DNA of 19,515 bases from Gaiellasilicea sp035575835 (GTDB lineage Bacteria; Actinomycetota; Thermoleophilia; Gaiellales; Gaiellaceae): assembly GCA_035575835.1 (NCBI GenBank), contig DATLXM010000017.1:1-19515 (forward strand), given 5' to 3'. The notes under the pieces were generated by a model. The model made no database searches, was not told the DNA's origin, and saw only the letters and a program-made list of their open reading frames with translations. Shown here piece after piece: positions 1-6,246 of the stretch. Numbering within the stretch: the stretch's first letter is position 1; every line of letters starts with the position of its first letter. The position numbers and the translations under genes were made by a program.

Positions 1-32
1 CGGCCCTTCCGGATCACGAGGTAGTAACGACG

Positions 33-79
33 CGACGCGGCCGGGACGGCACTCGCTGCCCGGCCGCGTCGTTTGTTAC
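33..79 (+). terminator. Strong GC-rich hairpin, probable terminator of an upstream gene
   Basis: Positions 33-45 (CGACGCGGCCGGG) and 59-71 (CCCGGCCGCGTCG) form a perfect 13-bp inverted repeat with a 13-base loop, followed by a short T-rich stretch (GTTTGTT). Just upstream, tandem stop codons TAG TAA at 22-27 are in frame with base 1, so the first 24 bases may be the last seven codons of a gene lying outside the window. The T tract is weak, so termination is likely but not certain. Confidence 0.6.
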
Positions 80-88
80 AAGCACGCT

Positions 89-211
89 GTGCACGATCCC
101 CGCCTCGACCGACTCGCGGAGCTGATCGTCGGCTACTCGCTCGCGCTCCAGCCGCGCGAGGTCTTCCGGATCGAGGGCGGCGATGTCGCCGAGGAGTCGG
201 TGCTCGCGCTT
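89..211 (+). pseudogene. M29-type aminopeptidase, N-terminal fragment
   Basis: From a GTG start at 89 the first ~41 residues (MHDPRLDRLAELIVGYSLAL, then QPREVFRIEGGDVAEESVLA) resemble the N-terminus of family M29 metallo-aminopeptidases (aminopeptidase T/AmpS-like), cytoplasmic exopeptidases of usually 360-400 residues. After the codons for VLAL near 211 the similarity stops: the frame continues as low-complexity Arg/Ser/Pro-rich sequence, while a different frame becomes protein-like. No metal-binding residues of the C-terminal catalytic half are present, so the remnant cannot be active. The break coincides with the left edge of the phage-derived island. Family recognition rests on the N-terminal pattern only. 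Confidence 0.55.
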
Positions 212-390
212 ATGTCGAGTCCATCGAGAGCGCCGCGCTCGCACGCCAGCGGCTCAAGGTACTTCAGCGCAAAGCCGGATTCCGGAAGCCGTTGCCCGAG
301 AGCGTCTCGGTCACGGTCGGCAGGTACGGCCAAGACGACCTGCGCGATCTCAGAGCGATGGCGCGGATCGCGTCCGGGACGGACTACTGA
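205..390 (+). pseudogene. Unknown phage-island protein, 5'-truncated
   Basis: Reading in the frame that ends with TGA at 388-390, the stretch beginning around AYVESIESAALARQRLKVL and ending in RDLRAMARIASGTDY looks like real protein: charged helix, balanced composition, no excess of Arg/Pro. No start codon with a plausible ribosome-binding site lies inside it, and upstream of ~205 the same frame is the shadow of the aminopeptidase. It is therefore probably the C-terminal ~60 residues of a gene cut by the junction. Its stop shares one base with the ATG of the next gene (TGATG), as expected for translational coupling within a phage operon. Function unknown. Confidence 0.45.
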
Positions 391-677
391 TGCCCGAGAC
401 GGCGGAGAGGCAGGACGGCGTCCACAACGCAGCGTGGAGCCTCTTAGTGCTTGTCGAGGAGCCGCACCTGTCCAACCGTGGCAACCCGATCCCGGCGAAG
501 GTTCGGATCGATTCCGAGGGTGCGATGTCGGCGCTTACCCCCGACAGCGCCAGGGAACTCGCGGAAGCTCTCCTGCGCGGCGCTGATCGAGCCGAGGAAG
601 TTGACGCAGCTGTTCTCCATCACCTCTCTGCCGCGTCGTCGGCGCTGGCCCACTTCTTCTCTGAGGAAACCGCGTAG
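390..677 (+). CDS. Small phage-island protein, unknown function (95 aa)
   Basis: ATG at 390 overlaps the preceding stop codon by one base. The product has an N-terminal beta-rich part (SLLVLVEEPHL) and a helix with the pattern LTPDSARELAEALLRGADRA, then an Ala/His-rich tail. The helix resembles a motif common in small accessory proteins of actinobacterial phages and mobile elements, and it is echoed in the - strand protein at 2296-2532. No enzymatic motif, signal peptide or membrane segment is visible. It lies directly before the prohead protease gene, two bases separating stop and start. Longer readings upstream of 390 in this frame are shadows. Confidence 0.6.
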   Translation: MPETAERQDGVHNAAWSLLVLVEEPHLSNRGNPIPAKVRIDSEGAMSALTPDSARELAEALLRGADRAEEVDAAVLHHLSAASSALAHFFSEETA

Positions 678-679
678 TT

Positions 680-1165
680 GTGGACGTCATCCTCAAGAGC
701 GCCGAGAAGCGGATCACGATGTCGCCGGTCTACGCGCCGGACACCATCGACAAGCACGGAGAATGGGCATCGTCCGACGAAATCGAGAAAGCCGTAGTCG
801 AATTCCACCGCACCGGCGACCGCACCCTGCGGCTGCAGCACACCGAACGCGCCGCAGGTGAAGTCATCGCGCTGTTCACGTGGCCATATCCGGTCGAGGC
901 GGACGTCTTCGATCATCGCCGCATCCTCAAGGGAAAGCAGACATTCCCGGCTGGCACCGCGTTCGCAACCGTGCGCTGGACTGAAGAGGCTTGGGGTCTG
1001 CTCCGTGCCGGGAGGCTGACCGGACTAAGTATGGGCGGGTCGGCCCGCAGAATTCGTATCGAGGCTGATACTGAACCCGCGGTTGCGAAGCGTGCGCCTC
1101 AGAGCCTCCGGCGTGGCGGCTCGCTGATCGAGCGGGTCATGCGCGAAGGCAGCGTGCGGCTCTGA
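680..1165 (+). CDS. XkdF-like phage prohead protease (peptidase S78-type)
   Basis: The 161-residue product resembles XkdF-type phage serine proteases, which mature capsid or scaffold proteins during head assembly. Visible hallmarks are an N-terminal VYAPDTIDKHGEWASSDEIE segment (residues 17-36), a LQHT motif with the probable catalytic His54, and RLTGLSMGGSA with the probable catalytic Ser117. Gly/Trp-rich beta segments lie between them (FPAGTAFATVRWTEEAW). GTG at 680 follows the previous stop by two bases; no ATG alternative fits. In phages this gene normally stands before scaffold and major capsid genes, but here a DNA-binding-type protein follows, overlapping by four bases. The last ~35 residues are basic and not conserved in my recollection of the family. 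Confidence 0.75.
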   Translation: MDVILKSAEKRITMSPVYAPDTIDKHGEWASSDEIEKAVVEFHRTGDRTLRLQHTERAAGEVIALFTWPYPVEADVFDHRRILKGKQTFPAGTAFATVRWTEEAWGLLRAGRLTGLSMGGSARRIRIEADTEPAVAKRAPQSLRRGGSLIERVMREGSVRL

Positions 1166-1833
1166 GCCGCTTCCAGTTCCGCAACCGCGCTCAGGAGGAC
1201 GAGCGCTTCGCGCAGGAGGTCGGCGTTACGAAGTGCGGGCGCTGCGACTGGGCACACGAAGGAGCGTTCTCGGCCGGGATCGAGATAGCCCGCTCGCACA
1301 GGCGCTCAGCCCATCCTGAACTGCCCGAACGATCTCCCGCCATCGTCAAGCCGCGACGAACGGATGAGCTAGACAAGATCCGCAGCGCGGAGCGCGAACA
1401 GACAGTTCTGGCAGCGCTCCGAGAAGCAGGGCGTCCAATCCGCGCTTCTGAGCTTGGAGACAAGATCGGCATCACCGCGTCGACCGTCTCGAAGATCCTT
1501 CGCTCTGGATCCTCTGAAGTACGCGTGCTGGGGAACGGCCTGTATCTGCACGCGCTCGCCCCTGAACCGGAGACCCAGCCGCAGCCGAAACGGAGCCGGG
1601 GGAATCGGGGCTCGGAGATCGAACGGAAGCGAGCCATTTTCAACTCTGCTGTTGAGCAGCTGCGTTCAGACGGCCGCACTGACGCGTCGTCGGCGGACAT
1701 CGCTGCAGCGAGCGACGGTCTCTCCGCGATTGCGGTCGGGAAGTTCCTCGGCTCTGCTGGCTTCAACCAGACCGCTGATCGCACAAAAACGGTCGGTCGG
1801 CGGAATCCCGTCTTGTGGGGGATCGCCAGGTGA
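1162..1833 (+). CDS. Zinc-finger plus winged-helix DNA-binding protein, apparent CTG start
   Basis: The frame is open from 1075 to 1833 and clearly coding, yet has no ATG, GTG or TTG before 1525. CTG at 1162 overlaps the previous TGA as CTGA, matching the usual ATGA/GTGA coupling; starting there gives 223 residues. Residues 25-51 hold a C-x2-C-x17-H-x4-H zinc-binding pattern (CGRCDWAHEG...HRRSAH). Residues ~77-132 look like a MarR/IclR-type winged helix (VLAALREAGRPIRASELGDK, ITASTVSKILRS, then a wing ending GNGLYLHAL). Residues ~150-223 may be a second helix-turn-helix module. A role in regulating or replicating the element is inferred. If GTG 1525 were the true start, zinc finger and first winged helix would be lost. 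Confidence 0.6.
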   Translation: MSRFQFRNRAQEDERFAQEVGVTKCGRCDWAHEGAFSAGIEIARSHRRSAHPELPERSPAIVKPRRTDELDKIRSAEREQTVLAALREAGRPIRASELGDKIGITASTVSKILRSGSSEVRVLGNGLYLHALAPEPETQPQPKRSRGNRGSEIERKRAIFNSAVEQLRSDGRTDASSADIAAASDGLSAIAVGKFLGSAGFNQTADRTKTVGRRNPVLWGIAR

Positions 1834-2018
1834 CGCTCCTCTGCGGCTGTGAGGTTGTGTGGGATCCAGAGACCGGACTCGGGACGGTCGACCACGTCTG
1901 CAGCCCGCCTGCACCTCCCTCCCCGGAAGCACACGCTCCCGAGAAGGGTCACTACTCCGCGGAATCGCTGCTCGATGACGCGGTCAGGCGCGGTCGGCCG
2001 ATGCTCGGCGGATTCTGA
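1830..2018 (+). CDS. Cys-rich miniprotein, unknown function (62 aa)
   Basis: GTG at 1830 overlaps the preceding TGA as GTGA. The product has C5, C7 and C24 in a short beta-hairpin-like N-terminus (LLCGCEVVWDPETGLGTVDH, then VC), suggestive of a small metal-binding or zinc-ribbon-like knuckle, followed by a Pro-rich linker and a helix (YSAESLLDDAVRRG). A start at 1815 in the same frame is possible, but the coupled GTG is favoured by the spacing of neighbouring genes. Function not recognised; such miniproteins are typical of actinophage early regions. Confidence 0.55.
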   Translation: MTLLCGCEVVWDPETGLGTVDHVCSPPAPPSPEAHAPEKGHYSAESLLDDAVRRGRPMLGGF

Positions 2019-2101
2019 TCGCCCAGAGCGCCGCTCGCAACCACTCGTACTTCGCAGAAGCGTGGCACGACGCAGGCAAGCGGCAGCCAGAGACGGACTA
2101 G
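2015..2101 (+). CDS. 28-residue ORF, apparent CTG start
   Basis: Read from CTG 2015, the frame encodes LIAQSAARNHSYFAEAWHDA followed by GKRQPETD and a TAG stop at 2099-2101. The composition is protein-like, with an amphipathic helix rich in Ala, aromatic and charged residues. No ATG, GTG or TTG is available between the upstream in-frame stop (~1976) and this segment. CTG overlaps the preceding stop as CTGA, exactly as at 1162. A perfect hairpin begins at the stop codon. Function unknown; the small size keeps confidence low. Confidence 0.4.
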   Translation: MIAQSAARNHSYFAEAWHDAGKRQPETD

Positions 2102-2148
2102 GAGGCTCTACTCGCCTCCTGAACGAGAGAGAGCGGCAGCAGCCGCTC
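2100..2148. terminator. Two adjacent hairpins between convergent gene sets
   Basis: AGGAGGC at 2100-2106 pairs with GCCTCCT at 2114-2120 around a 7-base loop, and GAGCGGC at 2131-2137 pairs with GCCGCTC at 2142-2148 around AGCA. Both are perfect 7-bp stems lying between the last + strand stop (2101) and the last - strand stop (2173). The second is followed on the - strand by TCTCTCTCGTT. A bidirectional terminator is the simplest reading, although neither has a clean U tract. Confidence 0.45.
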
Positions 2149-2172
2149 GTCCCTCGGGCGTGGGTCGGGTCG

Positions 2173-2295
2173 CTACTCGGACTTCGCTGCCTTGAGCTTC
2201 GCGGGCTTCGTCGTCACCTCGACCGGAGTGATCTCGATCACTCCGTCCTCCTCGCGGATCGTGAACTCGTACAGGGCAGCTACTTCGTCTTCGGC
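2173..2295 (-). CDS. In-frame continuation after TGA, small protein or split gene part
   Basis: Immediately after the TGA stop of the gene at 2296-2532, the same frame continues for 40 codons of clearly protein-like sequence (AEDEVAALYEFTIREEDGVI, then EITPVEVTTKPAKLKAAKSE) to TAG at 2175-2173. There is no ATG, GTG or TTG; a CTG at 2274-2272 (CTG TAC GAG TTC) could start a 33-residue protein. Alternatives are that TGA is a nonsense mutation splitting one ~119-residue protein, or that it is read through. Beta-strand-rich composition and a Lys-rich tail are visible; function unknown. Confidence 0.4.
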   Translation of the reverse strand, partial: AEDEVAALYEFTIREEDGVIEITPVEVTTKPAKLKAAKSE

Positions 2296-2532
2296 TCAGG
2301 GTGTCGGTGGCTCATAGGGCGACGGCTCGAAGTGCGTGCCGGAGGCGGTCTCTCCCGCTCCAGACTCGACGTCCTTGATTGCGGTACCCAGGATCTCGAC
2401 AAGTTCCTTCGCATCATCAAGGCCGAGGGCCAGCTCGATCTCGTCCTCCGCTGACGTGATGGTGAGGGCGACGCCATCCCCCGGCATCGTCTCAAGGCGC
2501 GTCACAGGCTGGCGGTTCATGAAACTAGCCAT
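2296..2532 (-). CDS. Small phage-island protein, unknown function (78 aa)
   Basis: ATG at 2532-2530 is preceded by a near-perfect ribosome-binding site (AGGAGGA seven bases upstream), which decides the start against an upstream in-frame ATG at 2598. The product starts MASFMNRQPVTRLET, followed by beta strands and the motif ALGLDDAKELVEILGTAIKD, then an acidic and Pro-rich tail. The helix pattern parallels that of the + strand protein at 390-677, suggesting a similar small fold. No catalytic motif is visible. It is transcribed away from the MFS gene junction and toward the island's + strand genes. Confidence 0.6.
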   Translation of the reverse strand: MASFMNRQPVTRLETMPGDGVALTITSAEDEIELALGLDDAKELVEILGTAIKDVESGAGETASGTHFEPSPYEPPTP

Positions 2533-2545
2533 CGGGCTTCCTCCT

Positions 2546-3496
2546 CTACGTCGGGAAGCTCGGGACGCTACTCGTTCGAAGCGATGAGGGTGCAGCACCT
2601 CGGACTAGGCAAACGCTGCGGCCGGTTCGCGCAATCGGCAACTTCCAGAGCAGGAAGATCGAGCCGAACATCCCGAAGAACATGAAGAGCGACGCCAGAT
2701 TGGCGAGTGCGAAGGCCGGGATGCGGAAGAATCGCATCGGCAGCATCGGATTCTCCGCCCGAAGCTCCCAGGCCACGAACGCGGCGACGAGGGCGAGGCC
2801 GGCTACCAGGGAGCCGGCGACCTCCAGGCTCGTCCAGCCCTGGCCGTTGCCGCGGATCAGGCCCCAGACGATCCCGAAGAGGCCAGCACTCGCAAGCCCG
2901 AGGCCCGGCAGGTCGAGTTTGCCGCCCGGCCCGAACGTCTCCTGCAGCCGGTTCAGCGAGAGCGGGATCAGGAGGATCCCGATCGGCACGTTGAGCCAGA
3001 AGATCCACTGCCACGAGAGCCCCTGCACGACGGCGCCGCCGACGACGGGGCCGAAGGCGATCGCGAGCCCGCTGATCCCACCCCAGGCGCCGAGCGCGAG
3101 CCCGCGCTTCTCCTTTGGAACCGCAGCGCTGAGAATCGTCAGCGTCAGCGGCATCACGATTGCGCCGCCGAGGCCCTGCAGGGCGCGGGCGAGATTCAGC
3201 GCCTCGACGTTCGGGGCGAGCGCCGCGGCGATTGAGCCCAGCGTGAAGACGCCGACGCCGATCGCGAAGACCCGCCGCCGGCCGAAGCGGTCGCCGAGCG
3301 CCGCTCCCGTCAGGAGGAGGACGGCGAACGTGAGCGTGTACGCGTTGACCGTCCACTCGAGGCTCTCGAGTGATGCGTTGAGATCCGTTCGGATCACCGG
3401 GATCGCCGTCGTGACGACGAGGTTGTCGAGCGTGACCATGAAGAGCGCGATCGAGGTGATCACGAACGTCCAGATGGTCTTTGTTTTGGCCGTCAT
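2546..3496 (-). pseudogene. DHA2-type MFS drug efflux transporter, C-terminally truncated
   Basis: ATG at 3496-3494, with GGAGGG a few bases upstream, starts an EmrB/QacA-like major facilitator; proton-driven efflux of drugs is the family role. Visible marks are the TM1 motif LDNLVVTTAIPVI, motif A LGDRFGRRRVFAIG (residues 68-80) and motif C with GPVVGGAVVQGLSWQWIFWL (149-168). About nine membrane segments are present. Family members have ~480 residues and 14 segments; here similarity ends after GMFGSIFLL (residue 283, base ~2648). The last 33 residues, from WKLPIARTGRS to the TAG at 2548-2546, look foreign and unlike a membrane protein. The break marks the right edge of the phage island, so transport function is doubtful. 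Confidence 0.8.
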
Positions 3497-3513
3497 TTCA
3501 TCCCTCCGTCCTG

Positions 3514-3527
3514 AGTAAGCGGTTACT
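3514..3527. promoter_or_regulatory. Putative TetR operator upstream of the MFS gene
   Basis: AGTAAGCGGTTACT is an inverted repeat with 5-bp arms AGTAA/TTACT, 18 bases upstream of the MFS start codon and between the tetR and MFS genes. Its arms match those of the palindrome before the TetR gene (AGTGA/TCACT at 4124-4136) except for one transition. Shared sites before regulator and target are expected of TetR-family autoregulation; binding itself is inferred. Confidence 0.45.
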
Positions 3528-3570
3528 TCCAATCATTTCGAAAAAAAGGTTTGGCGCCGTGCGGTTCTCC

Positions 3571-4119
3571 CTACTCCTTCCCGCACCCGGCGAGCAACCG
3601 GTCGCCCCAGGGGGTCGGCTCGTCGAAGAGCTGCATCGCCATCAGGATCGTCATCAGCATCCCCTTGGCGAAGAACGCGCTGATCACCTCGGGCGGCTCG
3701 CCCGAGCGCTGCTCGGCCAGCTCGACCAGGTCGCGCCAGACGGAGCGGACGCCCTCGCGGACGTCGTCGTCGTCGCAGCCGGAGAAGCACTGGAGCATGA
3801 GGAGGATCCGATCCCGGTCGGCCGCGGTCAGCTCGGTGTACGCACTGCCCATCGCCTCGAGTGCCTCGGGGCCCGTCTTGCCGCGGGAGACGCGCTCGAA
3901 CGCGGCGTAGGTCTCTTCCATCTTCCGCGCGGTGGTGGCGAGATAGAGGTCCTTCTTCGTTCCGAAGAGGCGGAAGAGGTAGGGCTGCGAGATTCCGGCG
4001 GCGCTCGCGATCGCATCGGAGGAGGCGCCGTGCAGGCCCTTGTGGGCGAATTCGTGCGCGGCGGCCTCGTACACCGCTTCGCGCCGCTCGTCCGCTGTCT
4101 GCCTCGTCGTCACCACCAT
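3571..4119 (-). CDS. TetR-family transcriptional repressor
   Basis: The 182-residue product has the N-terminal TetR helix-turn-helix at about residues 12-60 (AVYEAAAHEFAHKGLHGASS, SDAIASAAGISQPYLFRLFG, TKKDLYLA). A variable helical ligand-binding domain follows (ETYAAFERVSRGKTGPEALE to the C-terminus). It lies upstream of and on the same strand as the truncated MFS efflux gene, the usual arrangement for a local repressor of drug efflux. The gene has its own promoter at the end of the DegT gene with a palindrome over the -10, which suggests autoregulation. No clear Shine-Dalgarno sequence precedes the ATG at 4119, so the message may be leaderless or nearly so. The inducer cannot be deduced. 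Confidence 0.85.
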   Translation of the reverse strand: MVVTTRQTADERREAVYEAAAHEFAHKGLHGASSDAIASAAGISQPYLFRLFGTKKDLYLATTARKMEETYAAFERVSRGKTGPEALEAMGSAYTELTAADRDRILLMLQCFSGCDDDDVREGVRSVWRDLVELAEQRSGEPPEVISAFFAKGMLMTILMAMQLFDEPTPWGDRLLAGCGKE

Positions 4120-4123
4120 AGGT

Positions 4124-4155
4124 AGTGATATTCACTTACATAGCTCTCTTGTCAA
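4124..4155 (-). promoter_or_regulatory. TetR promoter with overlapping operator palindrome
   Basis: Read on the - strand, a consensus -35 TTGACA (4155-4150, overlapping the DegT stop codon) is followed after about 17-19 bases by an AT-rich -10 region (AATATC or TATCAC). This -10 lies inside the perfect 13-bp palindrome AGTGATATTCACT at 4124-4136, only five bases from the ATG. A repressor bound here would block polymerase, consistent with autoregulation by the TetR protein. Confidence 0.6.
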
Positions 4156-5243
4156 GCGAAGCGGGCAACGCCCTCGGCGACCCGGTCGAGATCCGCGTCG
4201 GTCAGCTTCGAGTGCAGCGGCAGCGCCAGCGCCCGCGCGAATGCCGCATCGGCTCCGGGGAACGGCCCCTGATCCCGGTATGCGGAGAGGTGGTGGAGCG
4301 CGTAGGTGCCGATCTGAACCTCGATCCCCTCGGTGCGAAGCTCTGCCAGCGCCTCGTCGCGGCGGTCGAGCCGGACGCAGTAGGCCTGCCAGCCGTGGGT
4401 GTCTCCCTCGTCCGCGTCCGGGAGCTCGACGACGCCCGCGAGCCGCTCCGAGTAGGCGGCCGCGATTCGCGTCCGCTCGGCGAGCAGCTCGTCGAGCCGT
4501 CGCAGCTGCGGGATCCCGAGCGCGCAGAGGATGTCGGCGAGCCGGTAGTTCGTGGACGGCGAGGCGATGTCGGCGCTCTCGTCTATCCCGTGATGGCGCA
4601 GGCGGCGGATCGAAGCGGCGAGCTCGGCGTCGTTCGTGGTGACGGCGCCGCCCTCCCCCGTGGTCACGATCTTGCGGGGGTGGAAGGAGAGGCAGCCGAG
4701 CGACCCGAGGCCGCCGCACGGCATCCCCTGCCAGCGGGCCCCGAGCGCGCCGGCCGCGTCCTCGAGCAGGTGAATCTCCGGTGCGACCGCGCTCTGAAGT
4801 GCCGTCCAATCGAGGGGCCGGCCGAAGAGATGGACTGCGAGCACCGCCTTCGTTCGCGGAGTGACCGCCTCGTAGACCCGGTCGACGTCGAGGTTGAACG
4901 TGGCCGGATCCACGTCGACCAGCACGGCCTTCGCACCCGCGAGGCGGACGACGTTCGCGGTCGCCGGGAAGGTGTAGGCGGGCACGATCACCTCGTCGCC
5001 TGCACCGATCTCCAGTGCGAGCACGGCCAGGTGGAGGGCAGCGGTTCCGTTCGAGACGGCGACCGCGTGCTCGACCCCGCAGGCGGCTGCCACGAGTCCC
5101 TCGAGCTCGGCGACCTTCGGCCCCATCGTCAGGTTGCCGGAGCGGAGCACGGCCTCGACCTCTGCCAGCTCGGCCTCACCCACGTCCGGCAGCGCCAGCC
5201 TGATCACGTCTTTGCCCTCGGGTGCCGCAGGGCGGACGTTCAC
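4152..5243 (-). CDS. DegT/DnrJ/EryC1-family sugar aminotransferase
   Basis: A 363-residue PLP-dependent enzyme of the family that transaminates keto-sugar nucleotides to amino sugars for surface glycans. GTG at 5243 overlaps the upstream epimerase stop as GTGA, which fixes the start. Family features are GNLTMGPKVAELE (residues 36-48), the phosphate-contacting SNGTAALHLA (64-73), PAYTFPATANVV (88-99), LLEDAAGALGARW with Asp162, and LSFHPRKIVTTGEGGA with the Schiff-base Lys191. The substrate is probably the 4-keto or 3-keto sugar from the coupled SDR enzyme, but regio- and stereochemistry cannot be read from sequence. The length is normal and the gene looks intact. Its product would supply the amino group that the ATP-grasp enzymes of the divergent operon might acylate (inference). 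Confidence 0.9.
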   Translation of the reverse strand: MNVRPAAPEGKDVIRLALPDVGEAELAEVEAVLRSGNLTMGPKVAELEGLVAAACGVEHAVAVSNGTAALHLAVLALEIGAGDEVIVPAYTFPATANVVRLAGAKAVLVDVDPATFNLDVDRVYEAVTPRTKAVLAVHLFGRPLDWTALQSAVAPEIHLLEDAAGALGARWQGMPCGGLGSLGCLSFHPRKIVTTGEGGAVTTNDAELAASIRRLRHHGIDESADIASPSTNYRLADILCALGIPQLRRLDELLAERTRIAAAYSERLAGVVELPDADEGDTHGWQAYCVRLDRRDEALAELRTEGIEVQIGTYALHHLSAYRDQGPFPGADAAFARALALPLHSKLTDADLDRVAEGVARFA

Positions 5244-6211
5244 GCGAGCGCAGGCTTTCGTTCGCGGTACCACGCGATCGTCCGCGAGAGTCCTTCGTCG
5301 AGGTCGACCTTGGCATCGAAGCCGAGCACCTCGCGCGCCTTCTCGACGTTCGGGATCCGCAGCTCGACGTCCGCGTAGTGGAGCGGCTGGAAGACGATCT
5401 CGACGTCCGCCTCGGTCAACCGGCGGATCCGCTGCGCGAGGTCGTAGATCGTGACGGTCGAGCGCGTGTTCCCGATGTTGAAGGTCTGACCGACCGCATC
5501 CGGGTGCTCGAGGCAGCGCAGCGTCCCCTCGACCATGTCGTCGACGTAGCACCAGGCGCGGATCTGGGAGCCGTCCCCGTGGATCACGAGGTCGCGCCCG
5601 GCGAGGGCGGCCTCGATGAACGCGCGGATCGCGCCGCCACCGATCTGGCCGGGACCGAAGACGTTGAAGGGATGGACGGTGACGGCCGGGAGCCCGAGTT
5701 CGTCGTGGTAGGCGTGCGACATGTGCTCGCCCGCGAGCTTCGAGACGGCGTACGTCCAGCGTGCCTCCCCGACCGAGCCGATCGTCGAGACCTGGCCCTC
5801 CTGAACCCGGAAGGCGTGCGTGCCGAAGACCTCGCTCGTGGAGAAGTCGACGAAGCGCTCGAGCGTGTCGAGCGTGCCGAGCGCGGCCTCGAGCACGTTG
5901 TAGGTGCCGATCACGTTGACCCGCATCACCCGGACCGGGCTCTTGAGCACGTCGTCGACCCCGGCGATCGCCGCGCAGTGGACGATGTGAGTCGACCCGT
6001 GCGCGAGCTCCGCGATCGCGTCGAGGTCGAGGATGTCGGCCTGCTGGAGGGTGAAGTTCGGGTGGTCGGCGAGCGGGGTTCCGCTGAGCGCGTCACGGTG
6101 CAGGTTGTCCGCTGCGACCACCTCGTTCGCGTCGACGAGGCGGCGCGCGAGCGTGGTTCCGATGAAGCCGGCGCCACCGGTGATGAAGATCCGTTTTCCC
6201 TCGAGAGCCAC
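5240..6211 (-). CDS. SDR-family NAD-dependent sugar epimerase/dehydratase
   Basis: A 323-residue extended short-chain dehydrogenase acting on a nucleotide sugar. The Rossmann motif TGGAGFIG is at residues 11-18, the catalytic STS at 124-126 and Y154-x3-K158 in WTYAVSKLAG; VHPFNVFGPGQ and YVDDMVEGTL are typical of UDP-glucose 4-epimerase/UDP-glucuronate decarboxylase relatives. GTG at 6211 is the only usable start, since an in-frame TAG lies four codons upstream. The gene overlaps the DegT gene by four bases, pointing to one two-step route to an amino sugar. Which reaction it performs (4-epimerisation, 4,6-dehydration or decarboxylation) is not settled. It is divergent from the inhibitor/ligase operon with only 35 bases between. 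Confidence 0.88.
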   Translation of the reverse strand: MALEGKRIFITGGAGFIGTTLARRLVDANEVVAADNLHRDALSGTPLADHPNFTLQQADILDLDAIAELAHGSTHIVHCAAIAGVDDVLKSPVRVMRVNVIGTYNVLEAALGTLDTLERFVDFSTSEVFGTHAFRVQEGQVSTIGSVGEARWTYAVSKLAGEHMSHAYHDELGLPAVTVHPFNVFGPGQIGGGAIRAFIEAALAGRDLVIHGDGSQIRAWCYVDDMVEGTLRCLEHPDAVGQTFNIGNTRSTVTIYDLAQRIRRLTEADVEIVFQPLHYADVELRIPNVEKAREVLGFDAKVDLDEGLSRTIAWYRERKPALA

Positions 6212-6231
6212 GCGGCGAGTCTAGCGCCGCG
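6211..6231. repeat. Inverted repeat in the divergent epimerase/inhibitor intergenic gap
   Basis: CGCGGCG at 6211-6217 and CGCCGCG at 6225-6231 form a 7-bp palindrome with a 7-base centre. It fills most of the 35-base gap between the divergent start codons at 6211 and 6247. It could be an operator shared by both transcription units or a hairpin at the start of the - strand message. No convincing promoter hexamers fit in the gap. Confidence 0.3.
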
Positions 6232-6246
6232 CTACTTTCTCCCTGG

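Larger units (their letters stand above)
205..2648. mobile_element. Phage-derived gene island with broken flanking genes
   Basis: Between the truncated aminopeptidase and the truncated MFS gene lies a block of small, tightly packed genes unlike the rest of the window: an XkdF-type prohead protease, a zinc-finger/winged-helix protein, Cys-containing and very small ORFs, and convergent - strand miniproteins. Base composition looks somewhat less GC-rich than the flanks. No integrase, transposase, portal, capsid or terminase gene was recognised, and no convincing direct repeat was seen at the two edges. It may be a prophage remnant, a satellite-like element, or foreign sequence joined during assembly. 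The edges are estimated from where similarity in the flanking genes ends. Confidence 0.6.

Noticed and set aside
1849..2454. 201-codon + strand frame across 1849-2454
   Set aside because: Arg/Leu/Ser-rich, crosses the hairpin region and opposite-strand genes; conflicts with the better supported small genes there.
200..2655. Possible attL/attR direct repeats at the island edges
   Set aside because: Only a six-base match (TCGCGC) was seen near both edges, which is expected by chance in GC-rich DNA.
3541..3547. A7 run after the tetR stop (T7 on the transcribed strand) as terminator
   Set aside because: No stable stem was found directly before the T run, so intrinsic termination is not supported.
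4125..5378. 417-codon open frame on the + strand
   Set aside because: Antisense shadow of the DegT aminotransferase, which has clear PLP-site motifs.
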